DNA of 64,000 bases from Thermothielavioides terrestris NRRL 8126. Its lineage: Eukaryota; Ascomycota; Sordariomycetes; Sordariales; Chaetomiaceae. The stretch is from assembly GCF_000226115.1 (NCBI RefSeq), contig NC_016457.1, positions 4,960,001 to 5,024,000 of the forward strand, in the 5' to 3' direction. Position 1 is the first letter of the stretch; each line of letters opens with the position of its first letter. This document shows, one piece after another, positions 49,165 through 59,431 of the stretch. The notes beneath the pieces were generated by a model, which did not search any database, had not been told where the DNA came from, and saw nothing but the letters and a program-made list of their open reading frames with translations. Both the position numbers and the translations under genes were made by a program.

Positions 49165-50142
49165 ATGACAGCCACGGAAACCACGGCAACCACGACAGCC
49201 GCCAGCATCACGGCTGTCGCAAAGGCAGACACCCTGACGGCCGCGCCCGTGTCCGCAGCCTGCTGCCCCAATTGCGGCTTCAGCCTGGACCAGTCGTCCT
49301 TCGAAGAGACGCAGACCGCCCTACTCAACGCGCAGAAGCAGATCGCCGATCTCGAAGCCCAGGTGCGCCTCCTCAACCAAAAAGCCACGGCCGCCGTCGA
49401 CCGCTGGGCCGACTACGAAGACGAGCTCGCCAAGCTGCGCGCCCAGCTCGAGTCCCGACCGCAAACACCGACACCATCACCGCTCCAACAACAATCCACA
49501 ACGGCAAAGCAGCAACACCCGGCCTCTCTCCCCACCCCGCCCAGCTCAGCAGCCGGCCTCCCGACACCGTCCCCCTCGCGCGCCTCCTTCCTCACCACCA
49601 GCGCCGCCTCGCGCATCTCCGCCCTCCTCTCGCGCAAATCCCCACCCGCGGTGCCGCCGACCCTCAAACCGCTCCCGAGCGCGCTCAGCCCGATCCCCTC
49701 CGCCCCTTCCTCCGCCTCGTATAGCACCACCACCACCACCCCGGGCGGCACCAGCACGACACCAACCACTGCGAACCCCCCACCCACCACGACCACCAGT
49801 AACAACGACGGCAGGCCCCTCTCCCCGCCGCGCTCCCTCGCCGGCTCCGCGCAGCTGACAGCAGAGGACCTGCTGGCGGCGCTGGCGCGGGAGCAGACGC
49901 TGCGGCAGGAGGCGGAGGGGCGGCTGAGCGCGACGAGCCGGGAGGTGGAGGAGCTGAGCGCGAGCCTGTTCGAGCAGGCCAACGAGATGGTGGCGGCGGA
50001 GCGGCGGGCGCGGGCGCGGCTGGAGGCGCGGGTGGGCGAGCTCGAGCGGCGCGAGCGCGACAAGCGCCGCCGGCTCGAGAGGCTGGAGCGCGCGGTCGGG
50101 CGGATCGAGCGCGTCCGCGGGGTTTTGGCCGCTGAGGGGTGA
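49165..50142 (+). CDS. Sec2-domain (Rab GEF-like) coiled-coil protein
   Basis: Single exon, 325 residues. A CPNCGF half zinc-ribbon lies at about 34-39. The first coiled coil (47-100, TQTALLNAQKQIADLEAQVR) is followed by a Pro/Ser/Thr-rich linker (105-215). The C-terminal coil (225-320) contains EELSASLFEQANEMVAAERR, the signature of the Sec2 domain that activates Sec4/Rab8 in exocytosis. The rest of the protein is poorly conserved in sequence. Sec2 GEF activity is inference from this helix; yeast Sec2 is much longer (759 residues), so this is a short form or a paralogue. Convergent with pus4. Confidence 0.72.
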   Translation: MTATETTATTTAASITAVAKADTLTAAPVSAACCPNCGFSLDQSSFEETQTALLNAQKQIADLEAQVRLLNQKATAAVDRWADYEDELAKLRAQLESRPQTPTPSPLQQQSTTAKQQHPASLPTPPSSAAGLPTPSPSRASFLTTSAASRISALLSRKSPPAVPPTLKPLPSALSPIPSAPSSASYSTTTTTPGGTSTTPTTANPPPTTTTSNNDGRPLSPPRSLAGSAQLTAEDLLAALAREQTLRQEAEGRLSATSREVEELSASLFEQANEMVAAERRARARLEARVGELERRERDKRRRLERLERAVGRIERVRGVLAAEG

Positions 50143-50685
50143 TATATACATATATACATATATGTGTATATTTACGTGGGTTTATCGGCTTTTTTTGGGG
50201 AGGAAGAGGAACCTGGGGCGTTGCTCACTAGAATTGTTATGTGTGTGTTGTGTTTGTGGTTGTGGGTGGGTTCTCATATCTCTCAGTTTCACCAGGATAT
50301 GCACCATGGGTAAGGTTCGGAAGCGATGGCATCTATGAGGATGGGAAAAAAAAGACATTCACGGATGGAAGGCATGTACGGCCGGGAAGGCTGGGAACCG
50401 GACAAGGAAAAGGTTGGGCTACTGGTCAGGTTCCTGGATAGGCAGCATAGCATGTACACTACGGTCGGAGTTCGTTGTTGGGTGTCCGATTCTATCAACG
50501 GCATTGCTGTCTAGCATGCGTCTCTAGCAAACGCGCTGATGCAGTTTCGCTTACAAGAATGCGCTTCGCTATGCGCCAAAGATGGTTTGTTGGCTCTGCC
50601 GCTCGTCCGGGTGTCGCCAACGACCTGACTCGTGGAGGAGCCCTCGTTCATTTCTTGAGGCTCAGCTAGGCCGCATCGTACACTC
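50143..50685. other. Intergenic region between the convergent Sec2-domain and pus4 genes
   Basis: A near-palindromic tatatacatatatacatata stretch at 50142-50170 lies directly after the Sec2-domain stop codon and may act in 3' end formation. Nothing else is recognised. Confidence 0.5.
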
Positions 50686-52161
50686 CTACGTGTTCGCGGT
50701 CGCCACAACTTGCCCTTCTTGCGCGCCCGCTGGAGCAGCCGAGTCGGCCGACTCCGCCTGAGGTGCCGACTCGGCGGCTTTGGCATCTTCAGAAGCCTTC
50801 GTCTCCTCTGCTGGCTTATTATCTTCGGCGGGCTTAGCTTCCCGCGCCTCGGCCGGCGCGCTGGTTTCGCCGCTGTTCTGAGGCTCGGCCTCCCTGGCGT
50901 TCGGGTTGTTCCATAGCTCCAGCATGCGCCGGACCTTGGGTCCCCAGACCTCCTCTCCCTCGAGCAGCTCGTAGTAATCTATGCAGTTCGCCCCCCCGAG
51001 AACAAACTGCCCCTGGCGCGTGCGGCTCAGCTCGGCCATCATGGCGCCGCAGCCCAGCTTCTCGCCCAGGTCGTGGCACAGACTCCGGACGTAGAAGCCC
51101 GACGTCACGGTCATGCGGATCTTGGCCGCCGGCGGGCCCTTGCCCTCCCACGGCGGAGGCGTGTTCGGCGCTGGCGGCGGCGGTATCAGATTCGAGCCCT
51201 TGCCCGCCGGCGGCAGCTTGCCGAGCGCGCCGGACATCATGGGTTCCGCGCGGCCCTCGTTGGTCTTTTTCCGCTTCGCCGGCGGCTGCTCCTCGCTGAC
51301 GAGGCTGTCGACGCGCTCCTCGGCCTCGCGCTTCTGGGAGTCGTACTCGGCCAGCGCCCGGCTTTCCGCCTCTTGCTGCTCCGGGGTGAGCTTGCTGGGC
51401 TCCGCTTCCGAGGCGGCCTGCCGTTTCGCGACGCGCCAGACCGAGTCGACGAGGTTCTTCTCGGCCTGCTCGGCCTCCTCGGTCGGCCAGCGGTGGAAGT
51501 GCGTGCCGGGCTCGTACCACTCGACCAGTTCGAGCTCCGTCACCTCGACCTCTCGCGTCTCGATCTCGCGGGGGATCGGCTTGCCCTCGCGCGCGTACTC
51601 GTACAGCGGCTTCCCTTCCATCTTCAGGGCCGAGTAGAGCGGCGGCATCTGCCTGAACTTGCCTCGGAAGCCCTGAAGCGCCTTCTCGGCGGCCTCTCGG
51701 GTGATCTGGCCGTACGGCCCCTTCTTGATGATCCGGCCGGTGCGGTCGTACGTGTCGGTGCTCGCGCCGAAGAGGACGACCGTCTCGTAGGTCTTGGTAC
51801 AGTGGAGGAAGTTCTGGAGCGCCTTGGTGCCCTTGCCGATGCCGAGGATGAGTACGCCGGTGGCCAAGGGGTCGAGGGTGCCGCCGTGGCCCATCTTGAC
51901 TCTGATTTCCTGCTTCGCCTTGCTGCGCCGCCGTTTCTGATACCGGGACTCCTTCTCGCGCAACGCCGTCTCTTGTCTAATGAGCGGCGCGAACAAATTG
52001 GACGGGTTGAAGTAGACCTGGCAGTCGCGGATGACCTGGGCGGAACTCATGCCGAAGGGTTTGTTGATGGCTGTCGCCGTCTGCAATTAGCCCAGAAAAC
52101 ACCGAGGGCGAGGTACGGAATACACACCGAAGACGCCGTCGAGAACCTTGTCGGCAGCCAT
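50686..52161 (-). CDS. pus4: tRNA pseudouridine-55 synthase Pus4 (TruB family)
   Basis: Makes pseudouridine 55 in the T-loop of tRNAs. Exons 52161-52128 and 52070-50686 give 472 residues. The short first exon encodes MAADKVLDGVF, and the junction gives FAINKPFGMSSAQVIR, the TruB/Pus4 start. The catalytic Asp is in GHGGTLDPLATGVL, near residue 78. TYDRTGRIIKKGPYGQIT, RQMPPLYSALKMEGKPLYEYAREG and SGFYVRSLCHDLGEKLGCGAMMAELSRTRQGQF are conserved. Compared with yeast Pus4 (403 residues) it has a charged, Pro-rich insertion (about 225-315) and an Ala/Glu-rich tail. Intron 57 nt. Confidence 0.94.
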
Positions 52162-52746
52162 CTTGGCAAGCTTGGGAAGCCTCATATGGGAGAGAGAGCG
52201 CGGAATTGGCGGCTCATCCGAGGCTGGAAGGAAGAAACCTGTACCGCCCGCTACTCGTTTAGTAGCAGAGTCAGCCGGAGCGTCACGGCCCTGGTGTTTC
52301 CAGCATCGACCGGCAAGACAAGTTGCTGGGGAATTTTTGGGACAGGCGGTCCGAAGATTATCGAGCGGTTTATCGATTGGAGAGGAGCAAGCCCCGCACC
52401 AATCATGCTCGGTATTAGTGACTTTATCTCCCTGACTGTGGCTGGGCTTATAGCAAGTACTAGTACTTCACCCAATGAGCATAACACGCGAGCCCCACTC
52501 TCTCAGACTCGCGTTTCCTGTCGCGCTGATTATTCCCGAGAGTTGAGTGGTTCGGGGCAATACCGCGTAAAGTGCTGGCTGGTGCATGATCAGTCGTGAC
52601 TTTACTCAACACCAACGCTAGCCGCTAGCATATTCCCCCAACAACGGCTGTGGCTCGTCGAGATACCCGCCCGCCAGCGTCGCCCATGCGCGTTGAGATT
52701 GGGCGAAACCACTAACCTCTAACTTACCTTGCCTACTCCAGCCACA
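52162..52746. promoter_or_regulatory. Divergent promoter of pus4 and the DNMT1-RFD protein gene
   Basis: 585 bp between start codons of divergent genes. It includes a tagcaagtactagtacttca stretch near 52448 with partial dyad symmetry. No gene is apparent. Confidence 0.45.
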
Positions 52747-55172
52747 ATGGCCGGCCGACCGCGAAGGCGTCGAGCGTCTTCGACCTCGACCGTCGCGTCG
52801 CCCGACCGCACCCATTACAAGCGGCGGGTCAAAGAGTCGGCCGTCCTCAAACCGGCACCGCGTGACATACCGGATAGTGAATGGCCTTGTTACGTGCTCA
52901 CGGAGGCGACAATTTACCGCAGACTCAGGGACGGCAAGACCCTTGTGTTGGCGAACCCTCTCCTCGTGCATGTCGAAGGGCCGCTGGTCGTACACGGCTA
53001 CCTCGAAGTCGATGAGGATAAGCTCCTCCCGAACCGTGAGCAGACTGCTTCGCGCTGCGCTGATACCGGCTGCTAACTCCCCGACCAGTGGTACAGCGCG
53101 GTGTAAGGGCTGCCTACATCGAGATCCCCTACTCGGACCGCTATTCCATCGGAGACGGCCCGCTCGTGCTGTGGGTCTCGGGCGCCGCCGGCTGGTTTGA
53201 GATCCGCCCGTCCGCGAGGTACCAGGCAATGTACGACCAGATTCGGGAGGCCATCACTCTCTACTACGCCGCGTTCGAGGTCTACGACGAGTACAATGAG
53301 CTTCGCCGGGCCAGAAAGAAGGGGCAGAAGCTGAGCCCGCCCACCTTGGACCAGATATTTCTCAAGTATGCTGTTAGGGCCGGAGATGGCATCGTGCGGG
53401 ACGAAGTCGAAGCTCTGTGCCACAAATGGGCCGAGTTCCTGATCGCCCATTTCGCGAAGGAAGTCGAGCTGGACTGGAACACCACTCTTTTCGCCAAGTG
53501 GCTGCGCGAGGCCCATCCTGTAGGCTCTGCTTTACCCAGCAAAGGTCCTGCGTGGCAGCTAACAGTAGCAAGGACATCCAGAAGAGAATCACCGATGCAG
53601 CGAACGGACTATTACCCCCTCCTCCTCCTCCGCCGCCTCCAGAAGCGGAACAATGGGACGAAAGCGAGACTCTACGGAAGCGGCGAAGCAGGTCGGCCAG
53701 GACGAGCAGCCGGAATAGTGACTCGCGTAGCCCGCCACCCAAGCCGCTCGCCAAAGAAAAGCCCAAAATCAAAGAGACCCCCGTGCCGCTGCCCGAGAAG
53801 TACAGGCAACAACTCGTCCAGCCAGCAAGCTCGAAAGCATCGCCAGCGCCGCCCCAGGCTCCAAGGGACGTGCCAGTAGATGCGAGTACTCCGGTTCCCG
53901 AGCCGGATACGCCTGTTGAGCGGCTTGTCGCAGTTCTAGAGGATATCCGGAAAGACCTGGATATTAGCAAGGCGGAGCCGCGCAAGGTGCACTCGGCCAT
54001 GTTCTTCATATGCAAGGTCCGGCAATACGCCGCTCCCAAGGAGATCTTCGCATACTATGCTAAGGATCTTCTCCCGCGTCTGGGCCCGGAGTGGAAAGGA
54101 ACTCCGTTTTACAACTCGCTAAAAGAGGCGGCAAAGAAGCCGTGGGCATCAGACATCATCAAGGCCGAAGATATCCCATCTCAAACCCTCCGGCGCGCTA
54201 AGAGCAGCCAGAAGACGGCCGCCCTTTCCACCAACTCCGCCACACAGCTGCCCCCAAGCATCAAGCTCAAGGCGAAAACCAAGAAAGCGCTCCACGACGA
54301 CAGCGAAGGGTCCGGGGACGACATGGCCTGGCTGGATGCGGCGCCTCAGATGCGCGGCCGCCGGTCTGGGAAAGGGGCAAGCTTGCGCCTCGTCTCGACG
54401 TCGAAAAAGCGGCCGCATTCGGAGCTCGACGATGAAATGAGCGGCGGCCGCCGAGGGAGGAAATCCGCGCGAACGGCCCACCTCGCCAGCGACGAGGAGG
54501 AGGAGGAGGAACTCGAAGATGCCGAAGATGTGAGCGACGACAACAGCGGCCTCGCCGCGGCGGAAGACCACAAGGCCGGATCGCGCCTGCCGCTGCCCGA
54601 GGGCGCGGTCCGCGTGGTCGTGCACGCCGAGCGGATCCCGACGACGTCGCCGAGCGGGCCGGACGGCACCTGGACGTGCGACCAGGAGGGCTGCACCTAC
54701 GTGGTCCGGTCGGCGGACGAGCAGGACGCGCAGCAGCTGATCCAGGACCACTTCCGCGTGCACGAGGCGCAGGCCGAGAAGATCAACCTGGCCGTCAAGG
54801 AGAGCCGCGGCCACATGCCGATCAAGTACGCCTACTTCCCCCCTGTCCTACTCCTCGTCCGCATGCGCCCTGGCCCCAGCCCCAACAGACTGCACGGGCG
54901 ATGATCGCTTGGTTTAAGGTAGCCAGCCATCTTAAGTCGCTCGTGTCGTGGGCCGGGGCATTTGCACGGAGACCCCTTTTTTTTAACCTCTGACCGCGGC
55001 AGATGGGATCTTCAAAGTCGTGGCACATCCCCCCTGGGTGCTCTGGTGCTGACATCCCTACAGTCACCTCCTTGAGAAGATCCAGGCCCTCGGCAGGGCT
55101 GCCCTGGGAATGCGGGGGACGCTCAACGGAGAGCCGCTCCCGGCTCCTGTCAAGCGCCGCCTGCTAACTTGA
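52747..55172 (+). CDS. DNMT1-RFD (RFTS) domain protein, Raf2/DIM-7-like heterochromatin factor
   Basis: Exons 52747-53035, 53089-53519, 53573-54825 and 55064-55172 give 693 residues with consistent phase. Residues about 40-180 form a replication-foci-targeting-like domain: SEWPCYVLTEATIY, a short beta segment, then LVLWVSGAAGWFEIRPSARYQAMYDQIREAI. A Pro-rich stretch at about 250-330 precedes a helical region (VERLVAVLEDIRKDLD). Basic/acidic low-complexity segments lead to a C2H2-like finger (CDQEGC...HFRVHE, about 609-640) and a short conserved tail HLLEKIQALGRAAL. In S. pombe Raf2 and Neurospora DIM-7, related proteins link a Cul4 or DIM-5 complex to H3K9 methylation (established for those proteins); the match here is inferred from architecture. 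The last junction uses a GTACGC donor at 54826; reading through it gives an unrelated end. Confidence 0.78.
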
Positions 55173-55612
55173 GCAGAGAGGCAAGAAGGCAAGGCAGGTA
55201 ACATACGGCGCCGGTGAAGCCTGTCTTTGAATTATGACTGTGGTTTGGGATTGTGTAGAACGGTACAATACCCATGTTACATCCCATTGGGGAGGGTACT
55301 GGCGTTTAATGGTCTGCTGGATGTCTTGAACGGATGGGTTGGCGTACCACCGGTTGATTGGGCGGTTTGAGATGGGTAACTGGGCTTTGGGCACACACAG
55401 GACGGATTAAGGCAAGGAAGGGATGGGTGGATGGATGGGCTAGTACTTGCTTGCCCGGTACTGCCATGCCTGGGCTCTCTTTTGATCGAAGCGGCAGGAT
55501 AGCGAGCAGCAGCTAGCGAGTTCTCTATCTGATGCAAGTCTTGCGATTGCAGAATCGGGTCTCCCTCGCAGTGACACCGACCCCCTTTTCCCCCCTCCAC
55601 CCCCTCCGATAC
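55173..55612. other. Intergenic region between convergent genes
   Basis: 440 bp holding the 3' flanks of the DNMT1-RFD gene and the methyltransferase gene. A short minus-strand open segment (55441-55530) could be a further methyltransferase exon, but this is not convincing. Confidence 0.4.
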
Positions 55613-57105
55613 TTACGGCTTCACAAACGACATGACGGCGTACCGGAAAGTGCCGTTCGCATAGCCCCGCCTCATGGCGCGGAAGGCCTGCAGAAAGGCG
55701 ATGCCGTCGCGCCCCTGGCTGAAGGCGAACGCCCACAGCGACGGGTTCTGCACGAGCGACCACGAGATGTCCCTGCGGCCAGCCAACCCGCCGGTCAGTC
55801 GGTGAAATGATTGATGCCATGGTTGATTACCAGTCCGGAAGCAGCGCGGGAAGATACATACCAGGTCTTGCTGACGTCGGCGCTGATATCTTTTGGCGCG
55901 CTGAGCACCTGCAGGCCGGCCGCGGCGGCCATGTTGACATACTCCTGCTGTGTGCACAGCGGCGGGAGGAGCATGCCATCTGCGTATCCGATCAGCAAAC
56001 GCCCCTTTCTTTGCATTGCACTAAGAAAGAAGAAGAAGAAGAAGAAAAGAAGAAGGGAAAAAAGCAACAACGCACCCTCAATAGGCCGAATATCCCGCTC
56101 GAACTCCGCCCCGCCCTCCACCAGCCCCTCGGCTTTAAACCAGTCCGCCAGCACCAGGCGGCCCCGGCCGCCGCCGCGCAGGAGCCGGTGCGCGTTGCGG
56201 AAGAAGAGCGCCTTGTCGGGGAAGTGCGACAGCGCCTCGCTGATCCAGACGACGTCGAACGCCCCGGCCTCTTCTTCTTCTTTTACTTCTTCCTTTCCAG
56301 GAGCACTGCTGCTGCTACTGTTGCGGCTGCTGCTCCTCCCCGGAGAAGACGAGAAGAAATCGCCCATCTTCTCCGCGTCCAGCTCGAGGAAGCGCACTTT
56401 ACCTCCGCTTCCGCTGCTGCTGCTTTCAGCGGCCGCCAGCGGGATGAAGCCTGCTTCTTCGTCTTCGCTGGCATTTGCCGGGGTGGTGCCATCCGAAGAA
56501 GAGGGGGCAGAAGAAGCAGAAGAGGCGGCGGCAGCGGCGGATTTGCTCAGCCGCGTGGCGATCTGGACCTGCTTGCCGGAGATGGTGATGCCGGTGACGG
56601 TGGCGCCGAGCGTGCGGGCGAGGTAGCGGGAGGTGCCGCCGATGCCGCAGCCGACGTCGAGGATGCGGAGGGGTTTGGCCGTGGTGTTGGCGTTGTTGTC
56701 CGGCGGCGGCGCGGCCAGGCCGGAGATGTCCAGCAGCAGGCGGATCAGGTTGATCTGGGCGGTCTCCTTGCTGTCGGTGGCCTTGGAGGCCTCGGTCGGC
56801 CAGTAGCCGTGGTGGATGTGCTCGCCCCTTGTTTTGGCATGTTACCTTAAGATAGGAGAGAGGTGAAGGTGAGAATGAGGGTGAGGGTGAGTGGTGAGAG
56901 TGAGAGTGAGAAGTGAAACGAGTAATGGGTGGAATGCGCACCACAGGTTCAGGTAGTAGTCGCTGGCGAGATCGTAGTGCAGCTTGATGCGATCCTTGAG
57001 CGCCTGCATGGTCGTGTGGGCGAGCCCCAGGGGCGTGTCATACTGTTTGCTGAGCTCGGTGGCCTCATCGCCGGCGGCGGTAGTGGCATTGGAGGGGGCG
57101 GCCAT
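55613..57105 (-). CDS. SAM-dependent methyltransferase (tocopherol/sterol C-methyltransferase-like)
   Basis: Class I methyltransferase; the small-molecule substrate is unknown. Exons 57105-56942, 56827-56076, 55979-55862 and 55772-55613 give 397 residues. After LHYDLASDYYLNLW-GEHIHHGYWPT, typical of gamma-tocopherol and cyclopropane/sterol methyltransferases, comes the SAM motif ILDVGCGIGGTSRYLA near 109-120. FDVVWISEALSHFPDK and RLVLADWFKAE follow. The C-terminal domain has DISADVSKTW-DISWSLVQNPSLWAFAFSQG. Two Ser/Ala/Glu-rich insertions interrupt the Rossmann core (about 150-200 and 210-245). Intron 3, in transcript order the second (55980-56075), contains an aag microsatellite on the plus strand. 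The stop TAA overlaps a GTAAGT donor-like word, so a further exon is possible. Confidence 0.82.
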
Positions 57106-57505
57106 GTTGGATGTTGGGTCGTCCTGGAAAGTTACGAACGTCGAGTCGTGTGTGTATAAAGGTCGGGGTTGCAGCAGCAAGAAGAAGGAGTTCAGGCAAG
57201 ATCAAGCTAGTGTAAGAGGTCAAGCCCACCTTCCCGACTCGATGACGCCCGCCCGCCTGCAAGGCATCTCAGGCGGTGGACCGCGCAGGCAACCCCATTG
57301 GTCGGGCTTGTTTACGGTCCCAGCGCACGCACAGCAGCAGGTGTTCGTTTCGCATCGTCGTCGCAGATCCAGTTTGTCCTGACCGGCCATGTGTCTCATC
57401 TGTCATCTTACCCACTCCCTTCCAGTGAGACGTCAGTGCATATCGGCAAAAACACAGATCCTACTCTCCTAGAAAAGGAGACGCCGACTCGAACAAAAGA
57501 TGACA
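57106..57505. other. Upstream region of the methyltransferase gene
   Basis: 400 bp between the methyltransferase start and the tRNA gene, presumably the methyltransferase promoter and leader. No gene is seen. Confidence 0.5.
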
Positions 57506-57619
57506 TGACTGGGGCGCGATTCGAACGCGCGCCTCTTTCGAGAGTAGAATGCACCCTGCGCTGCGGGGAAGAACTTGTGTTCTTGAGTCTACCGCCTTAG
57601 ACCACTCGGCCACCCAGCC
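57506..57619 (-). tRNA. tRNA-Leu(CAA) with intron
   Basis: On the minus strand the acceptor stem GGCTGGG (57619-57613) pairs with CCCAGTC (57513-57507, one G-U), and the discriminator base is A at 57506. The D arm GCCGAGTGGTCTAAGGC is the standard leucine form. The anticodon stem GTAGA/TCTAC encloses loop CTCAAG, giving anticodon CAA. A 32-nt intron (57581-57550) follows the purine after the anticodon, the canonical position; its GTTCTT can pair with AAGAAC at the splice boundary. A long variable arm (tctcgaaagag) marks a class II tRNA, and the T loop is TTCGAAT. Mature length 82 nt, no encoded CCA. Confidence 0.96.
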
Positions 57620-57866
57620 ACTTCGGTTCAATTGGTTGAGCCGCCCGAAGCTGGGGCAGACAAAGGGGGCTCTGCCTGGACTGACGTTCGGGTAGTCCAC
57701 CCATGCCCGCTACTCCATGACTCCTTCCGTCAATCCAGGCGCACAACTTCAAAAGTACTCCGTAATCAAGGTACCTTAGTTGGTTGCTTATGTTAAACCC
57801 ACCTAGTACGAAGGAGGAAATATCATTTTTTATCTTGTCATTTCGTCTTAATCACTTAGGTTGTCA
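57620..57866. other. Flank of tRNA-Leu and the kinase remnant
   Basis: Contains the tRNA 5' flank and a TACTCCGTA word at 57756-57764. The stretch 57780-57860 is AT-richer than its surroundings. Confidence 0.45.
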
Positions 57867-58160
57867 TCAAATCAACTTGCCCCTAACCCTCTGCGCTCCC
57901 CTCCAACGCGCCCTGGTCATTGTGCAGCAGGGTCGCGTCGACGCTCTCATTATCCATTGCCACTCGCATGAGCGCCCGACACCATCCAGCCTCTCTCCCG
58001 CCCGCCGGCAAGAGACGAAATTGATGATGACAGCCTCGTCGCCGCCGAGAGCCACGTTACCAGGGTTGACGTCGTTGTGAACCAGCCCTAAGCTATGGAG
58101 ATGCTTGACGCCGCTCTCAATGCCCGCCAGCACGCGGCTTTAGTCGGTGCTTGCCATCTA
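57867..58160 (-). pseudogene. Protein kinase fragment, degenerate
   Basis: The minus strand encodes VLAGIESGVKHLHSLGLVHND, continuing NPGNVALGGDEAVIINF. That is the catalytic-loop region of a fungal protein kinase family (HxxGLVHND..P.N, where the HND Asp is catalytic). The metal-binding DF position that should follow the VII beta strand reads NFV instead of DFD. A TAA stop lies four codons before VLAGIES, where these proteins usually have a Tyr, and no convincing N-lobe or C-lobe surrounds it. The Asp-to-Asn change is the kind a C-to-T mutation gives. This is a broken remnant; whether an intron hides further exons cannot be excluded. Confidence 0.7.
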
Positions 58161-59431
58161 ACTCAGAGCTCGGTTGCCTCTTCACTAGCCTGCGTGAGTT
58201 GGCTTCTTGCATCGGGGTGCCTTGGTACCCCGCAAAGCAGAAACCGGCTGCTCAACTCTGACCTCCGACGGGGACGCGAAGCGGGCCTTGGAAACGGCAT
58301 GGTGCAATTCATCGCCAGCTCGGTACACGGCCAGAGTGCCGGCGAATTGAAAGAGCCGCCGGCTCCCTGTTTGTAGCCCCGTTCATCTCTAGCACGTCTA
58401 CATGTTCGCTTCGCGGGGCGGTTGGAAACACGAGGTCGGCATTGTTCCACGAGGCTACTTTAGAAAGCAGTACCGTGACAAACAAGGGGTTGTCTAAAGG
58501 AAACCCAACAAACGCAGTCGAGCGGCGATGTCAATAAGTCCATTTTTAGAAGCAGAGAACAATAACGAGAAGATCGGCCATGAGCAGCACCGCCTCTGCC
58601 GGTCTTGGCCGGACGAGGACGGGGTCAAAGACAATGTGGCTGGTGCTGGTTGGCCACAGCCTTTCTTCCACCGGCGCACAACATGCAATTCCGTGTCCGC
58701 ACTGTCGAGATCACTCGTCCTGTCCTGGGTTGTTACCGGGTCCCAGGATCAACGAGCCGCACAGCTCATGGCGCCGGTGCATAGTTATACCGTCTTACGG
58801 AATATTGCAGGCAGGCCAAGTATGAAAGAAATATCAACACGGTGCAAGACAGTGCTCCGCCTCAACCCGCCAGCTCATCGCAACCGCAAGTGGTCGAAGT
58901 TCGGGTGCGCAATGTGGTCCACCTAAGCCTTGCGGGCGCAGACTTTGTTGCACTGCTGCTTCCGGGTAACATCCGGAGAGAAGCATATGGCGAGGATTCC
59001 GCATGCAGCGCAAAGACTTGCCCTCCTGGGGTGAGGCGGCTCGTATCTGCTCCAGGCTGCAGCTGTTCGATGAGCTTGGCGATGCCTCGGGCGGTTGGTG
59101 TTGAAAGAGTCAGCGCTGCGGAAATAGCATCGCCAGCATCGCCGAGACGAGGCAGACACCGCAGATCAGAGAGCTCGAGTTCTGCTGTCTATATAAATCG
59201 GCAGTATGCTCCTCCCAGAGCCTGACTTGTAGTGCTCTCCACCAACATCACCACAGAACAAGCAAGCGTGTGTTAGCTTTCTCCTCGGCCAACAGCCAAC
59301 ATCTGGTCCCAACTTATCTCGGGCTACAAGACTCAACCCGGTCGGACCTCCAGAAACCACCAACCCATTATCCCGAGAGAGAGGGCAACACACACAACAC
59401 ACACCACGCAACCACACACACCACTGCCAGA
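58161..59431. other. Intergenic region upstream of the But2-like gene
   Basis: About 1.3 kb. No gene is supported; the part next to the kinase remnant may be further decayed gene sequence. A TACGGAATA word lies near 58796. The last 150 bp are A/C-rich (caacacacacaacacacacc), probably the leader of the next gene. Confidence 0.45.

Noticed and set aside
51073..52599. Plus-strand frame of about 500 codons opposite pus4
   Set aside because: Its Arg/Leu-rich translation is the complement of a conserved TruB-family gene with clear start, intron and catalytic motif.
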